Notes under the pieces: model-generated | Told to the model about the DNA's origin: nothing | What the model saw: only the letters and a program-made list of their open reading frames with translations | Database searches by the model: none | Shown here: in pieces, positions 8,116-17,065 of the stretch | How the letters are laid out: each line of letters starts with the position of its first letter | Numbering within the stretch: the first letter of the stretch is position 1 | Source of the DNA: Pseudomonadota bacterium | GTDB taxonomy: Bacteria > Pseudomonadota > Gammaproteobacteria > Burkholderiales > Rhodocyclaceae | Reading direction: 5' to 3' | Assembly: GCA_018241695.1 (NCBI GenBank) | Contig: JAFEDH010000021.1 | Location: forward strand, 124,001 to 188,000 | DNA length: 64,000 nucleotides | Made by a program: the position numbers and the translations under genes

Positions 8116-9411
8116 TCAACCGCCCCGGCGGGCGGTATAGATCCGCCCCGGTACGGGCTGCATGAGTTCACGACGCAACACGCATCCGGACTGGTCGATG
8201 AGCTGAAAGCCATTCCGGGCCAGCAACTCCTCGACATGGTCCGCGGCGTGGCCATAGCGCCCCGAGGGCTTGAGCTGGTAGTTCGGTTGCGTGGTGGTTT
8301 CCAGCGTGGCAACCACCCATCCACCGGGCGTCAGGGCGCAGGCAAGTGCGGCGAACAGGGCGGAGAGATCGCCAAAATAGATCAGCGTGTCGGCGAATAC
8401 CGCCAGATCGAATGCCTGGTGGCAGGAGGCGAGATAGGCAGTCAGTTCCGCTTTCCGCAGATGATGATAGGTACCACGGCGGGCGGCCTGGGCCAGCATC
8501 TTTGCCGACAGGTCGACCCCGGTCAGCTCGCTGGCATGGGGCCGCAGCACCGGCCCGCACAACCCGGTACCACAACCGCCATCCAGCACACGCAGCATGG
8601 CACCGGCGGGAACGATGCGTTCAAGCGCCGCCGCCACCAGCCGTGGCCCCTGATAATCCAGCCGGCCCTGCAGCTTGTCATCGAAAGTATCGGCGTAGCT
8701 GTCAAAAAACTGCTCCACGTACGCATCCCCCGCTCGTGGCGGGACATCCTGGCCGGTGCAGGCAGCGAGGAAATGGCGTGCCTTGGGATTTTCGGGTTCA
8801 CGTTCCAGCCACTGCCGGTAGGTTCGGGCCGCTTCCTCGATGCGCCCCAGCATGCTGTAAGCGACCCCCAGGATCTCTGCGGACACTTCCCCTGGCGCGG
8901 CATGGATGCAGCCTTCGCTGGCAGCCAGGGCGGCATCGCCCTCGCGTCCCTGCGCCTGCAACGCTTGCGCCAGATTGCCATAGGCCACACCGGACCCGGG
9001 AGCCAGCCGCAATGCCTGACGCAGGGCCGTCTCGGCTTCGACCGGCTTTTGTGCGGCATTGAGCGCGGCACCCAGGTTGTTCCACAGATCCGGGTCTGCC
9101 GGGGTCAGTTCCAGTGCGATCAGAAATGCATCCGCCGCCGCCGCATGGCGGCCCGCGGCATGGAGCAGATTGCCCAGATCATTGAGTCGCAGGGCAGACG
9201 GATGGGCCTCGATCACCGGCATGATCAGATCCAGCCCCGCATCCATCTGGCCGCGCTGGGCCAGCAGGACTCCCAGGTAGTGGCTCGCATCTTCCTCGCC
9301 GGGAGAATCAGCCAGAATCGCCCGGTAACCGGCTTCGGCCCGTGCCCAGTCCTGTGCGGCATGCGCCTCGATCGCCGCGGCGAGGCGACGCTGAATGTCT
9401 TTGTTTTCCAT
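8116..9411 (-). CDS. TPR-repeat protein with C-terminal SAM-dependent methyltransferase domain
   Basis: 431 residues. The N-terminal half (about 1-215) is a run of tetratricopeptide repeats, for example DLWNNLGAALNAAQKPVEAE and VAYGNLAQALQAQGREGDAA. The C-terminal half is a class I methyltransferase fold with the SAM motif VLDGGCGTGLCGP, then GVDLSAKML and LTPGGWVVATLET. FFDSYADTFDDKL before the SAM motif is typical of this TPR-methyltransferase group. The substrate is unknown. The gene starts the minus-strand run that leads to cobU and btuF, 33 bases ahead of cobU, so it is probably co-transcribed, though a cobalamin role cannot be read from sequence. Confidence 0.85.
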   Translation of the reverse strand: MENKDIQRRLAAAIEAHAAQDWARAEAGYRAILADSPGEEDASHYLGVLLAQRGQMDAGLDLIMPVIEAHPSALRLNDLGNLLHAAGRHAAAADAFLIALELTPADPDLWNNLGAALNAAQKPVEAETALRQALRLAPGSGVAYGNLAQALQAQGREGDAALAASEGCIHAAPGEVSAEILGVAYSMLGRIEEAARTYRQWLEREPENPKARHFLAACTGQDVPPRAGDAYVEQFFDSYADTFDDKLQGRLDYQGPRLVAAALERIVPAGAMLRVLDGGCGTGLCGPVLRPHASELTGVDLSAKMLAQAARRGTYHHLRKAELTAYLASCHQAFDLAVFADTLIYFGDLSALFAALACALTPGGWVVATLETTTQPNYQLKPSGRYGHAADHVEELLARNGFQLIDQSGCVLRRELMQPVPGRIYTARRGG

Positions 9412-9497
9412 GAGTGCCGATTAAACGCGAGAGCCCGGACACGATTTGCTTGAGGAAAGGCGGCTTTTCCTTTCTCCTTGGTGCCGGCCGAATCTTT

Positions 9498-9515
9498 ACA
9501 GGACAGGTGTCCTGT
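9498..9515. promoter_or_regulatory. 18-bp palindrome in a divergent promoter region, candidate operator
   Basis: ACAGGACA and TGTCCTGT form perfect 8-base arms around GG. The palindrome lies between the divergent methyltransferase gene (start 9411) and the epimerase-like gene (start 9588). It overlaps a TTTACA hexamer at 9495, with a TATGCT hexamer at 9523 that is too far away for a standard pairing. The size and symmetry suit a dimeric repressor such as a TetR-type protein, but no cognate regulator is adjacent. Confidence 0.5.
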
Positions 9516-9587
9516 TTATTGCTATGCTTTTGCGCCCGGCGTACAACCACAATACATCGCCACACATTGACGAAGAGAGGAGCAAAT

Positions 9588-10499
9588 ATGCAGGGGAAAA
9601 AAATTCTGGTGACCGGTCTGACGGGACAGGTTGGCAAGCCGGTAGCGAAGATTCTGGCCCGGCAGAACGAAATCTGGGGCTTGGCGCGCTTTTCCGACCC
9701 GTCCAAAAAACTCGAACTGGAGCAGGCCGGCATCCGCTGCGTGGCGGCCGATCTGGTGCGCGGCGATTTTTCCGCAGTGCCGACCGATTTTGACTACGTG
9801 CTCAATTTCGCCGTCTACCGTGGCGAGGCCGGCAGTTTCGATGAGGACATCACCGCCAATGCCGAAGCCGCCGGACTGCTCATGGCCCATTGCCGCAAGG
9901 CTCGCGCTTTCCTGCACTGCTCCACCACCGGCGTGTACAACCCCCAGGGGCAAAAACGGCTGAAGGAAACCGACGATCTGGGCGATCACCACAAAGTCAT
10001 GCTCAAGACCTACAGCATCACCAAGATCGCCACCGAAGCCGTGGTACGCACCATGGCCCGCCATCTGGGACTGCCTGCCATCATTGGCCGGCTCAATGTG
10101 CCCTATGGCGACAACGGCGGCTGGCCCCTGGCTCACCTGACGATGATGAAGCACGGCATGGCGATCCCCGTGCATCCGAACAAGCCCGGCCTCTACACCA
10201 TGATTCATGAAGAGGACATCGCCCGCACCATCCCCGCCCTGCTCGGCGCCGCCACGGTGCCGGCGCGCATCGTCAACTGGGGGCATCAGGACACGGTGAG
10301 TGTCGAGGAATGGTGCGCCTATCTGGGCGAGCTCACCGGCCTCGTCCCCAAATTCAACTACACCGACCAGACCATCGAAAGCGCCGCCGCCGACGTATCA
10401 CAGCTCATCGCCCTGGCCGGCCCCATGCAGGTGGGCTGGAAGGAAGGCCTGCGCCGGATGGTGCGGACGCACCATCCGGACTGGCTGGTCACAGCCTGA
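9588..10499 (+). CDS. NAD(P)-dependent epimerase/dehydratase-family (extended SDR) protein
   Basis: 303-residue extended short-chain dehydrogenase. It begins MQGKKILVTGLTGQVGKPVA, giving the GxxGxxG dinucleotide site, and has the catalytic YSITK (YxxxK) with a Ser/Thr-rich LHCSTTGVY before it. The start at 9588 has AGAGAGGAG upstream; the frame is open further upstream but that part has no family similarity. A second SDR follows 22 bases after the stop, so the two likely act in one pathway. The substrate cannot be named. The 9498 palindrome upstream may control the pair. Confidence 0.85.
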   Translation: MQGKKILVTGLTGQVGKPVAKILARQNEIWGLARFSDPSKKLELEQAGIRCVAADLVRGDFSAVPTDFDYVLNFAVYRGEAGSFDEDITANAEAAGLLMAHCRKARAFLHCSTTGVYNPQGQKRLKETDDLGDHHKVMLKTYSITKIATEAVVRTMARHLGLPAIIGRLNVPYGDNGGWPLAHLTMMKHGMAIPVHPNKPGLYTMIHEEDIARTIPALLGAATVPARIVNWGHQDTVSVEEWCAYLGELTGLVPKFNYTDQTIESAAADVSQLIALAGPMQVGWKEGLRRMVRTHHPDWLVTA

Positions 10500-10521
10500 A
10501 TTTCACAAGGAGGAAAACACC

Positions 10522-11310
10522 ATGTTGCTCAAGGACAAAGTGATCATCGTGTCGGGCATCGGCCCCGGCCTGGGTGTCAAACTGGCGGTGGAAGCCGCCC
10601 GTGAAGGGGCGCGGGCGCTGGTCATCGGCGCCCGAACGGCAGAAAAGCTGGAGGATGCCGAACGCCGCATCGGCGAAGTCGCGCCCGGCTGCCAGGTGCT
10701 CAAGGTCACCACCGACATCACCGATGACGCGCAGTGCAAACGCCTGGCCGACCAGGCCGCATCGCGCTTCGGCCGCATCGATGCCCTGATCAACAGCGGC
10801 TTTGCCTACGGCGAGTACGGCCCTTTCGAAACCACCAATCTGGATGGCTGGAAGGTGGCGCTGGAAACCAACATTCTCGGCGGCCTGCGCCTCACCCAGG
10901 CCGTGGTGCCGCACATGAAGAAATCCGGTGGCGGCGCCGTGGTGATGATCAACACGCAATCCTCCGTCGTCACCACGCTGGGAGAAGGCTGCTACGCCAC
11001 CTCCAAGGGCGGGCTGACCACCGCCGCACGCTATCTGGCCCGGGAGCTGGGCGCATACAACATCCGGGTGAACAACATCCGCATGGGCTGGATGTGGGGC
11101 GTGCCGGTACAGCAGGCGCTGGTACGGCTGGCCGAATCCGCGGGTCAGACGATCGAGGAATTCACCGCACCGATCAAGGCCCAGATCGCGCTCGGTCGCA
11201 TGCCCACCGACGACGAATGCGCCCGTGCCGCGCTGTTCCTCGTCTCGGACTACGCCAGCGCCGTCACCGGCGCCACACTGGACGCCAACGGCGGGCAGTT
11301 CATGGCCTGA
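10522..11310 (+). CDS. Short-chain dehydrogenase/reductase
   Basis: 262-residue classical SDR. The cofactor site reads [13 protein letters not shown], slightly unlike the usual TGxxxGIG. It is followed by [11 protein letters not shown] in place of NNAG, a Ser in NTQSSVV, and the catalytic YATSK. The C-terminal segment [14 protein letters not shown] is typical of the family. A strong ribosome binding site (AAGGAGG) precedes the ATG. The unusual cofactor and NNAG motifs match a subgroup seen in alicyclic and steroid catabolism, but the substrate is not deducible. It is co-transcribed with the preceding gene. Confidence 0.87.
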   Translation: MLLKDKVIIVSGIGPGLGVKLAVEAAREGARALVIGARTAEKLEDAERRIGEVAPGCQVLKVTTDITDDAQCKRLADQAASRFGRIDALINSGFAYGEYGPFETTNLDGWKVALETNILGGLRLTQAVVPHMKKSGGGAVVMINTQSSVVTTLGEGCYATSKGGLTTAARYLARELGAYNIRVNNIRMGWMWGVPVQQALVRLAESAGQTIEEFTAPIKAQIALGRMPTDDECARAALFLVSDYASAVTGATLDANGGQFMA

Positions 11311-11363
11311 TCCACAGCGGCGGGAATGGTAGAGTGCGGGGCTTCGTCCCCTCCTCTGCCGCT

Positions 11364-12902
11364 GTGCGCATTTTCCGCCTCATCAAGATCGTCCGCGTCG
11401 GCCTGGCCCACGGTCTGGACCAGCTGATCCTCGAACACGAGCCCAGTGGCCGCCTCATGGCGCTGGCACGGCGCATCCTGTTCTGGCGCGACCTCTCCGC
11501 GCCCCGTGCGGTGCGCCTGCGCCAGGCGCTCGAAGCGCTGGGGCCGATCTTCGTCAAGTTCGGCCAGATGCTGTCCACCCGGCGTGATCTGCTGCCGGCC
11601 GACATTGCCGATGAACTGGCCCGCCTGCAGGATCGCGTGCCGCCCTTTTCCTCGGCCGAGGCGGTTGCCCTGCTGGAGCGCAACTTCGGCCAGCCCCTCG
11701 ATGCGGTTTTCGCCAGCTTCGAGCGCATGCCGGTGGCTTCTGCTTCCGTGGCCCAGGTGCACTTCGCGGTACTGCCCGATGGCCGCGAGGTGGCGGTGAA
11801 GATCCTGCGCCCCGGCATCGCCCCCGTGATCGAGCACGATCTGGCCCTGCTCGATGCGGGCGCCATGCTGCTGGAAAAACTCTGGTCGGATGGCAGGCGC
11901 CTCAAGCCACGGGAAGTGGTCGCCGAGTTCGACAAATATCTGCACGACGAACTGGATCTGATGCGCGAAGCCGCCAACTGCTCCCAGTTGCGGCGCAACT
12001 TCAGCGGCACCGATGCCGCCGCCCGGCTGCTCAAGGTGCCGGAAGTGTACTGGGACTGGTGCAGCGAATCGGTGATGGTGATGGAGCGCATGAAGGGCAC
12101 GCCCATCTCCCGGATCGACACCCTGCGCGAGAAGGGCGTGGACATCCCGGCGCTGGCCCGCGCCGGCGTGGAAATCTTTTTCACCCAGGTATTCCGCGAC
12201 GGCTTCTTTCACGCCGACATGCACCCGGGCAACATCCAGGTCGCCACCGAAGGCGATGACCGGGGCAAGTACATCGCGCTCGATTTCGGCATCGTCGGTA
12301 CCCTCAACGAAACCGACAAGCGTTATCTGGCGCAGAACTTCCTCGCCTTCTTCCGCCGCGATTACAAGCGCGTGGCCGAAGCCCACGTCGAATCGGGCTG
12401 GGCGCCGCCCGATACGCGGATCGATGAATTCGAAGCAGCCATCCGCGCCGTCTGCGAGCCGATTTTCGACCGGCCGCTGAAAGACATCTCCTTCGGCCGC
12501 GTGCTGCTACGCCTGTTCCAGACCTCGCGTCGTTTCAATGTGGAAGTGCAGCCGCAACTGGTGCTCCTGCAAAAGACCCTGCTCAATATCGAGGGCCTGG
12601 GACGCCAGCTCGATCCCGATCTGGATCTGTGGGACACCGCCAAACCCTTTCTGGAACGCTGGATGAGCGAGCAGGTCGGCTGGCGCGGCCTGATCAAGCA
12701 TCTGCGGCAGGAAGCGCCCCAGTGGGCCTCCCTGCTGCCGGCCCTGCCCCGGCTGACGCATCAGGCGCTGGCAAATCCGTTCCCGCCACAACTGGCCGCG
12801 GAGATCACCGCCCTGCGCCGCGCCCAGGAAGCGCAAAACCGCTGGCTCGCCGTCATTGCCGCCCTCCTTGCGCTGGCTGGAGCGCTCCTCTTCCTGCGCT
12901 GA
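11364..12902 (+). CDS. ubiB: Ubiquinone biosynthesis protein UbiB (atypical kinase/ATPase)
   Basis: ABC1/UbiB-family protein required for coenzyme Q production, thought to act as an ATPase that helps extract lipid intermediates from the membrane. Family hallmarks are the KxGQ motif ([16 protein letters not shown]), the Ala-rich loop SASVAQVH, the invariant Lys in VAVKILRP, and [11 protein letters not shown] with LDFGIVG for metal binding. One or two membrane helices close the C-terminus ([17 protein letters not shown]). A GTG start at 11364 gives 512 residues beginning [19 protein letters not shown], matching the usual N-terminus. Another in-frame GTG lies 30 bases upstream, so the start is not settled. 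Confidence 0.94.
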   Translation: MRIFRLIKIVRVGLAHGLDQLILEHEPSGRLMALARRILFWRDLSAPRAVRLRQALEALGPIFVKFGQMLSTRRDLLPADIADELARLQDRVPPFSSAEAVALLERNFGQPLDAVFASFERMPVASASVAQVHFAVLPDGREVAVKILRPGIAPVIEHDLALLDAGAMLLEKLWSDGRRLKPREVVAEFDKYLHDELDLMREAANCSQLRRNFSGTDAAARLLKVPEVYWDWCSESVMVMERMKGTPISRIDTLREKGVDIPALARAGVEIFFTQVFRDGFFHADMHPGNIQVATEGDDRGKYIALDFGIVGTLNETDKRYLAQNFLAFFRRDYKRVAEAHVESGWAPPDTRIDEFEAAIRAVCEPIFDRPLKDISFGRVLLRLFQTSRRFNVEVQPQLVLLQKTLLNIEGLGRQLDPDLDLWDTAKPFLERWMSEQVGWRGLIKHLRQEAPQWASLLPALPRLTHQALANPFPPQLAAEITALRRAQEAQNRWLAVIAALLALAGALLFLR

Positions 12903-13008
12903 GGCCCTGCCCATAAACAGGCGGGAACCAGGAGCGCCCGCGATGCCGGGTAACGCTCCTCCACCCTCGCTATTCCCCTGATTCGTATGGCAGGAACGGC
13001 TGCGCCGG

Positions 13009-13014
13009 TATAAT
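13009..13014 (+). promoter_or_regulatory. Candidate -10 element for the symporter gene
   Basis: TATAAT in the context CCGGTATAATGC, 73 bases upstream of the symporter ATG and in the 185-base gap after ubiB. No convincing -35 hexamer lies 16-18 bases upstream, so this is only a candidate. Confidence 0.35.
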
Positions 13015-13087
13015 GCGGCACTTGCCTTGTTGCTGATCGCGACAGCATCTCCCCGCCTGCCCGAACACTCTACTGACACTCGACACG

Positions 13088-14596
13088 ATGCTGCTCTGGT
13101 TCGTCATCGCCTACTGGATCGTCTCTGTTGGCATCGGCCTCTATGCCGCGACCCGCGTTCACACCGCCAAGGATTTTGCGGTCGCCGGTCGCCACCTGCC
13201 CTTCTACATGGTGACCGCCACGGTGTTCGCCACCTGGTTCGGTTCCGAAACCGTGCTTGGCATTCCCGCCACCTTCCTCAAGGAAGGGCTGCATGGCGTG
13301 GTGGCTGATCCCTTCGGCTCCTCCCTGTGCCTGATCCTGGTAGGCCTGTTCTTCGCCGCTCCGCTCTACCGCATGAACCTTCTGACCATCGGCGATTTCT
13401 ACAAGAAACGCTTTGGTCGCGGCGCCGAGGTGATGACCACCATCGCCATCGTGATTTCCTATCTGGGCTGGGTGGGCGCCCAGATCACCGCCCTGGGCCT
13501 GGTCTTCAACGTTGTCTCCGACGGCGCCATCAGCAAGCAGGCGGGCATGTGGATCGGCTCTTCCACCATCCTCATCTACACGCTGTTTGGCGGCATGTGG
13601 GCCGTGGCCATCACCGACCTGCTGCAGATGATCGTCATCGTCATCGGCATGCTCTGGATCGGCGGCGAGGTCAGCGGCATGGCCGGCGGTGTCGGCGTGG
13701 TGGTCGATCACGCCGCGCGCAACGGCGCCTTCAACTTCTGGCCCGCACCCGACGCCAGGGAAATCATCGGCTTCACCGCCGCCTGGATCACCATGATGTT
13801 CGGTTCCATTCCGCAGCAGGACGTGTTCCAGCGGGTGCAGTCATCGCGTACCGAGAAGATCGCCATCTGGGGATCGGTGCTGGGCGGCAGCCTCTATTTC
13901 CTGTTCGCCTTCGTGCCCATGTTCCTGGCCTATTCCGCCACCCTGATCGATGCGGACATGGTGGGGCGGCTGATCGATACCGATCCGCAGATGATCCTGC
14001 CACGGCTGGTGATGGAAAAAGCGCCCCTGATCGCCCAGGTGATGTTTTTCGGCGCCCTGCTCTCCGCCATCAAGAGCTGTGCCTCCGCCACCCTGCTCGC
14101 ACCCTCGGTCACCTTCACCGAGAACCTGCTCAAGCCCATGTTGAGCGGGCCGGGCCGCACCATGAGTGACCGCCGGCTGCTGCTGTACATGCGCATCGTC
14201 ACCCTGGTCTTCACCCTGCTGGTGACCCTCTACGCCCTCAACTCCAAATACTCGATTTTCAAAATGGTGGAAAACGCCTACCAGATCACCCTGGTTACCG
14301 CCTTTGTGCCCCTGGTCTGCGGCCTGTACTGGCGCCGCGCCACCAATCAGGGCGCGCTGGTGGCGATTTTCTTCGGCGTGACCACCTGGCTTTCGATCCT
14401 TGCCGCCAGCCCCGGAGACCCCTTCATTCCTGCCCAGTTCGCCGGCCTGATCGCCGCGATCATCGGCATGATCGCGGGCTCCCTGCTGCCCCAGGTGGTG
14501 CATCATGACCCGCACGTACACGACCAGTTGCGCTCAGGTCATCATGCGGCGGCAGTCACCCATCATGTTGCGGAACCGGTCCATCACCATCACTGA
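13088..14596 (+). CDS. Sodium:solute symporter (SSS) family transporter with His-rich C-terminal tail
   Basis: 502-residue integral membrane protein with about 13 helices. The family features are the N-terminal DFAVAGRHLPFYMVTATVFATW and GIPATFLKEG (sodium site region), and LTIGDFYKKRFG. The substrate is unknown; members carry proline, pantothenate, sugars, acetate or other solutes. The last 32 residues are unusual: 12 of them are His, ending VHHHH, which suggests a cytoplasmic metal-binding or sensing tail. No accessory small subunit is adjacent. A good ribosome binding site is not visible before the ATG. Confidence 0.88.
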   Translation: MLLWFVIAYWIVSVGIGLYAATRVHTAKDFAVAGRHLPFYMVTATVFATWFGSETVLGIPATFLKEGLHGVVADPFGSSLCLILVGLFFAAPLYRMNLLTIGDFYKKRFGRGAEVMTTIAIVISYLGWVGAQITALGLVFNVVSDGAISKQAGMWIGSSTILIYTLFGGMWAVAITDLLQMIVIVIGMLWIGGEVSGMAGGVGVVVDHAARNGAFNFWPAPDAREIIGFTAAWITMMFGSIPQQDVFQRVQSSRTEKIAIWGSVLGGSLYFLFAFVPMFLAYSATLIDADMVGRLIDTDPQMILPRLVMEKAPLIAQVMFFGALLSAIKSCASATLLAPSVTFTENLLKPMLSGPGRTMSDRRLLLYMRIVTLVFTLLVTLYALNSKYSIFKMVENAYQITLVTAFVPLVCGLYWRRATNQGALVAIFFGVTTWLSILAASPGDPFIPAQFAGLIAAIIGMIAGSLLPQVVHHDPHVHDQLRSGHHAAAVTHHVAEPVHHHH

Positions 14597-14634
14597 ACGC
14601 ATGCCGCTTCATCGCATCCGGTGCAGGCCATGAC

Positions 14635-15705
14635 ATGACCGGCCCCTACCGCGAAAGCAGCCTGCCACGCCGCATCGCCATCGCCTATACCCTGCTGGTG
14701 ATCTACGCCAGCCTGCATCCCTTTTCCGGCTGGCGCGATCTGGGGGTTCCCCCCTTTGCCTATCTGGATGCGGCCTGGCCGCGCTATTACACCGGCTTCG
14801 ACCTGGCGTCGAACGTGGTGGGCTACCTGCCGCTGGGCTTCCTCTGGGCTGCCACCTTTCAGGCACGCCTGCCCCGGGCCGTGGCACTGGTTCTCACCCT
14901 GTGCCTCGGCATGCTGCTGAGCCTGGGCATGGAAACGATCCAGAACTATCTGCCCAGCCGCGTTTCCTCGAATGTGGACCTCGGCTGCAATACCCTGGGC
15001 ACCCTGCTGGGGTCCATTGCCGGCGTGATCTGGGGGCGCGCCCTGCTCTCCGGCGGACGGCTGCACCAGTTACGCAATACGTGGATCATTCCGGGCCGCA
15101 GCGGCGATACGGGGCTGGTGCTGCTCGCTCTCTGGCTGCTGACCCAGCTCAATCCGGAAACCCTGCTGCTGGGCAGCGGAGATCTGCGGCATCTGCTCGG
15201 CCTCGAACAGGCCATGAATTTCGATGCGGAACATTTTCGCCGCATCGAGACGGTCGTGGCCGGCGTCAACGGGCTCGCGACCGGGCTGGTCATGTCCGCG
15301 GTCCTGCGGCAGCGCCGGCCGGCCACGATCCTGACCCTGTTCTTCGCCGCGCTCAGCATCCGTGCCCTTGCCTATGCGCTCCTCGTCAGCCCCGCCGAGG
15401 CGTTTCACTGGATCACTCCCGGCAACGAACTGGGGCTTGCGCTCGGGCTGGCATTGCTGCTGCCCTGCCTCTGGCTGCCTCCCGTCCTGCGCCGTGTACT
15501 GGCGGCAATGGCCTTGCTGTTCGCCACGGTGGTGGTGAATCTGGCACCGGAAAATCCCTACCTGAAGCAGGCCACCCAGGTCTGGCGACAGGGGCACTTT
15601 CTCAATTTCAACGGCCTCACCCGGCTGGCCTCCGTCCTCTGGCCCTTTCTCGCCCTGTGCTGGCTGATGCTCAAGGAAAAGACATGGCAGACATCGAAAC
15701 CCTGA
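14635..15705 (+). CDS. VanZ-like family membrane protein
   Basis: 356 residues, mostly hydrophobic. The N-terminal 140 residues match the VanZ-like domain: YASLHPFSGW, NVVGYLPLGFLWA, LLSLGMETIQNYLPSR and SNVDLGCNTLGTLLGS. The rest adds several further membrane helices without a recognised domain. VanZ-like domains are found in teicoplanin-resistance and many unrelated membrane proteins, and no biochemical activity is established. The stop overlaps the next gene by 22 bases, indicating co-transcription with the MazG-like hydrolase. Confidence 0.8.
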   Translation: MTGPYRESSLPRRIAIAYTLLVIYASLHPFSGWRDLGVPPFAYLDAAWPRYYTGFDLASNVVGYLPLGFLWAATFQARLPRAVALVLTLCLGMLLSLGMETIQNYLPSRVSSNVDLGCNTLGTLLGSIAGVIWGRALLSGGRLHQLRNTWIIPGRSGDTGLVLLALWLLTQLNPETLLLGSGDLRHLLGLEQAMNFDAEHFRRIETVVAGVNGLATGLVMSAVLRQRRPATILTLFFAALSIRALAYALLVSPAEAFHWITPGNELGLALGLALLLPCLWLPPVLRRVLAAMALLFATVVVNLAPENPYLKQATQVWRQGHFLNFNGLTRLASVLWPFLALCWLMLKEKTWQTSKP

Positions 15706-16004
15706 CCGATCTGCGCGAGGCGCTGCGTCATTTCTCCGCCGTCCGCGACTGGCCGCAGTATCACACCCCGAAGAATCTGGTCATGGCCCTGATCGTCGAA
15801 GCCGCTGAACTGGTGGAGCATTTCCAATGGGCCACAGCCGAGGAAAGCCTGGCCCTGACACCGGAAAAGCTGGCGCAGGTGCGCGACGAGGTCGCCGATA
15901 CCTTCATCTATCTGGTGGAACTGGCCGATGTACTGGGCATCGACCTGATTGCCGCGGCACGCGACAAGATGGTCAAGAATGCACGCAAGTACCCCGTTCC
16001 CTGA
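15684..16004 (+). CDS. MazG-like nucleotide pyrophosphohydrolase (dCTPase type)
   Basis: A 106-residue all-alpha NTP pyrophosphatase of the MazG/dCTPase superfamily. It opens with the short segment LREALRHFSAVRDWPQYHTP, then has the metal-binding helices LIVEAAELVEHFQW (ExxE) and VRDEVADTFIYLVELAD (ExxD), ending in NARKYP. This pattern matches the small housekeeping pyrophosphohydrolases that clear non-canonical or excess dNTPs. The ATG at 15684 has AAGGAAAA upstream and lies inside the 3' end of the VanZ-like gene. Confidence 0.88.
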   Translation: MADIETLTDLREALRHFSAVRDWPQYHTPKNLVMALIVEAAELVEHFQWATAEESLALTPEKLAQVRDEVADTFIYLVELADVLGIDLIAAARDKMVKNARKYPVP

Positions 16005-16089
16005 ACCCCGCCATGCAAAGTCGATGACAGCCCGTCATGGCTCACGACATCCCGCTGAGATATCCTTGCACCCATTGCGAAAGCCACCC

Positions 16090-16392
16090 ATGGACAGCTA
16101 CTTCAAACACCACGTCTTCTTCTGCTGCAACCAGCGCGACAACGGCGAAGCCTGCTGCGCACCCCATGGCGCCGATGCCCTGCGCGACTATGCCAAAGGA
16201 AAAACCAAGGCGCTGGGGCTGCCCGGCATTCGCATCAACAAGGCCGGCTGCCTCGACCGCTGCGAGCTGGGCCCGGTGCTGGTGATCTATCCCGAAGCCA
16301 TCTGGTACACCTATGTCGACAAGGAGGATATCGACGAAATCATCGACAGCCATCTCATCAATGGCCGCATCGTCGAGCGCCTGAAAATCTGA
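16090..16392 (+). CDS. Thioredoxin-like [2Fe-2S] ferredoxin
   Basis: 100 residues with the four-cysteine pattern of thioredoxin-fold 2Fe-2S ferredoxins. An N-terminal cysteine cluster lies in FFCCNQRDNGEACCAP, and a CxxxC pair in AGCLDRCELGP, followed by VIYPEAIWYTYV, which is characteristic. The redox partner is unknown. The chosen ATG at 16090 starts the recognisable domain; the frame is open upstream with no similarity. It lies four bases before the alpha/beta hydrolase gene. Confidence 0.9.
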   Translation: MDSYFKHHVFFCCNQRDNGEACCAPHGADALRDYAKGKTKALGLPGIRINKAGCLDRCELGPVLVIYPEAIWYTYVDKEDIDEIIDSHLINGRIVERLKI

Positions 16393-16396
16393 GCCC

Positions 16397-17035
16397 ATGC
16401 AGCACGAACGCGTTTTCATCAACGGCTCTGCCGGCCACATCGAGGTCTTCGTCGAACCCACGCCCGCTGCGCGTGGCATCGCGCTGATCGGGCATCCCCA
16501 TCCGCTGTTTGGCGGTACCGCCGACAACAAGGTGGTGACCACGCTCGCACGCACCTTCCGCGAGCTGGGCCATGCGACCCTGCGTCCCAGCTTTCGCGGC
16601 GTGGGTGGATCGGAAGGCCACCACGATCACGGCATTGCCGAAACCGACGATCTCCATGCCGTGCTCGCCTGGGGACGTGAACGTTTCGGCCACACATTGC
16701 CGGTCTATCTGGGCGGCTTTTCCTTCGGCGCCTACGTCGTCACTCGCCTGGCGCGGCGTCTGCAGGATGAGGGTACACCGGCGCGGCGGCTGGTGCTGGT
16801 GGGTACCGCGGCGGGCTTCATCGAAGGCGCGCGCAGCTACCAGACCGAAGCGGTTGCTGCCGATACCGTGGTGATCCACGGCGCCGCCGACACCACCGTA
16901 CCGCTCGCGAACGTGCTGGCCTGGGCCGAGCCGATGAATCTGCCGGTGGTGGTGGTGCCGGGTGCGGATCACTTTTTTCACCGTCGCCTGCATATCCTGC
17001 GCGACATCATTCAGCGAGCCTGGCGCGATGAATGA
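16397..17035 (+). CDS. Alpha/beta hydrolase
   Basis: 212-residue serine hydrolase-fold protein. The oxyanion-hole region GHPHPLFGG, the nucleophile elbow GFSFGAYV (Ser of GxSxG), an Asp in HGAADTTVP and a His in GADHFFH complete a catalytic triad. It matches the small alpha/beta hydrolase family often annotated as YsgA/COG2945-type. The substrate is unknown. It follows the ferredoxin gene by four bases and precedes the ABC exporter by 30, so all may share a transcript. Confidence 0.87.
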   Translation: MQHERVFINGSAGHIEVFVEPTPAARGIALIGHPHPLFGGTADNKVVTTLARTFRELGHATLRPSFRGVGGSEGHHDHGIAETDDLHAVLAWGRERFGHTLPVYLGGFSFGAYVVTRLARRLQDEGTPARRLVLVGTAAGFIEGARSYQTEAVAADTVVIHGAADTTVPLANVLAWAEPMNLPVVVVPGADHFFHRRLHILRDIIQRAWRDE

Positions 17036-17065
17036 GGCCGGCCTTCCCCCATCCGCTCCCCGCCC

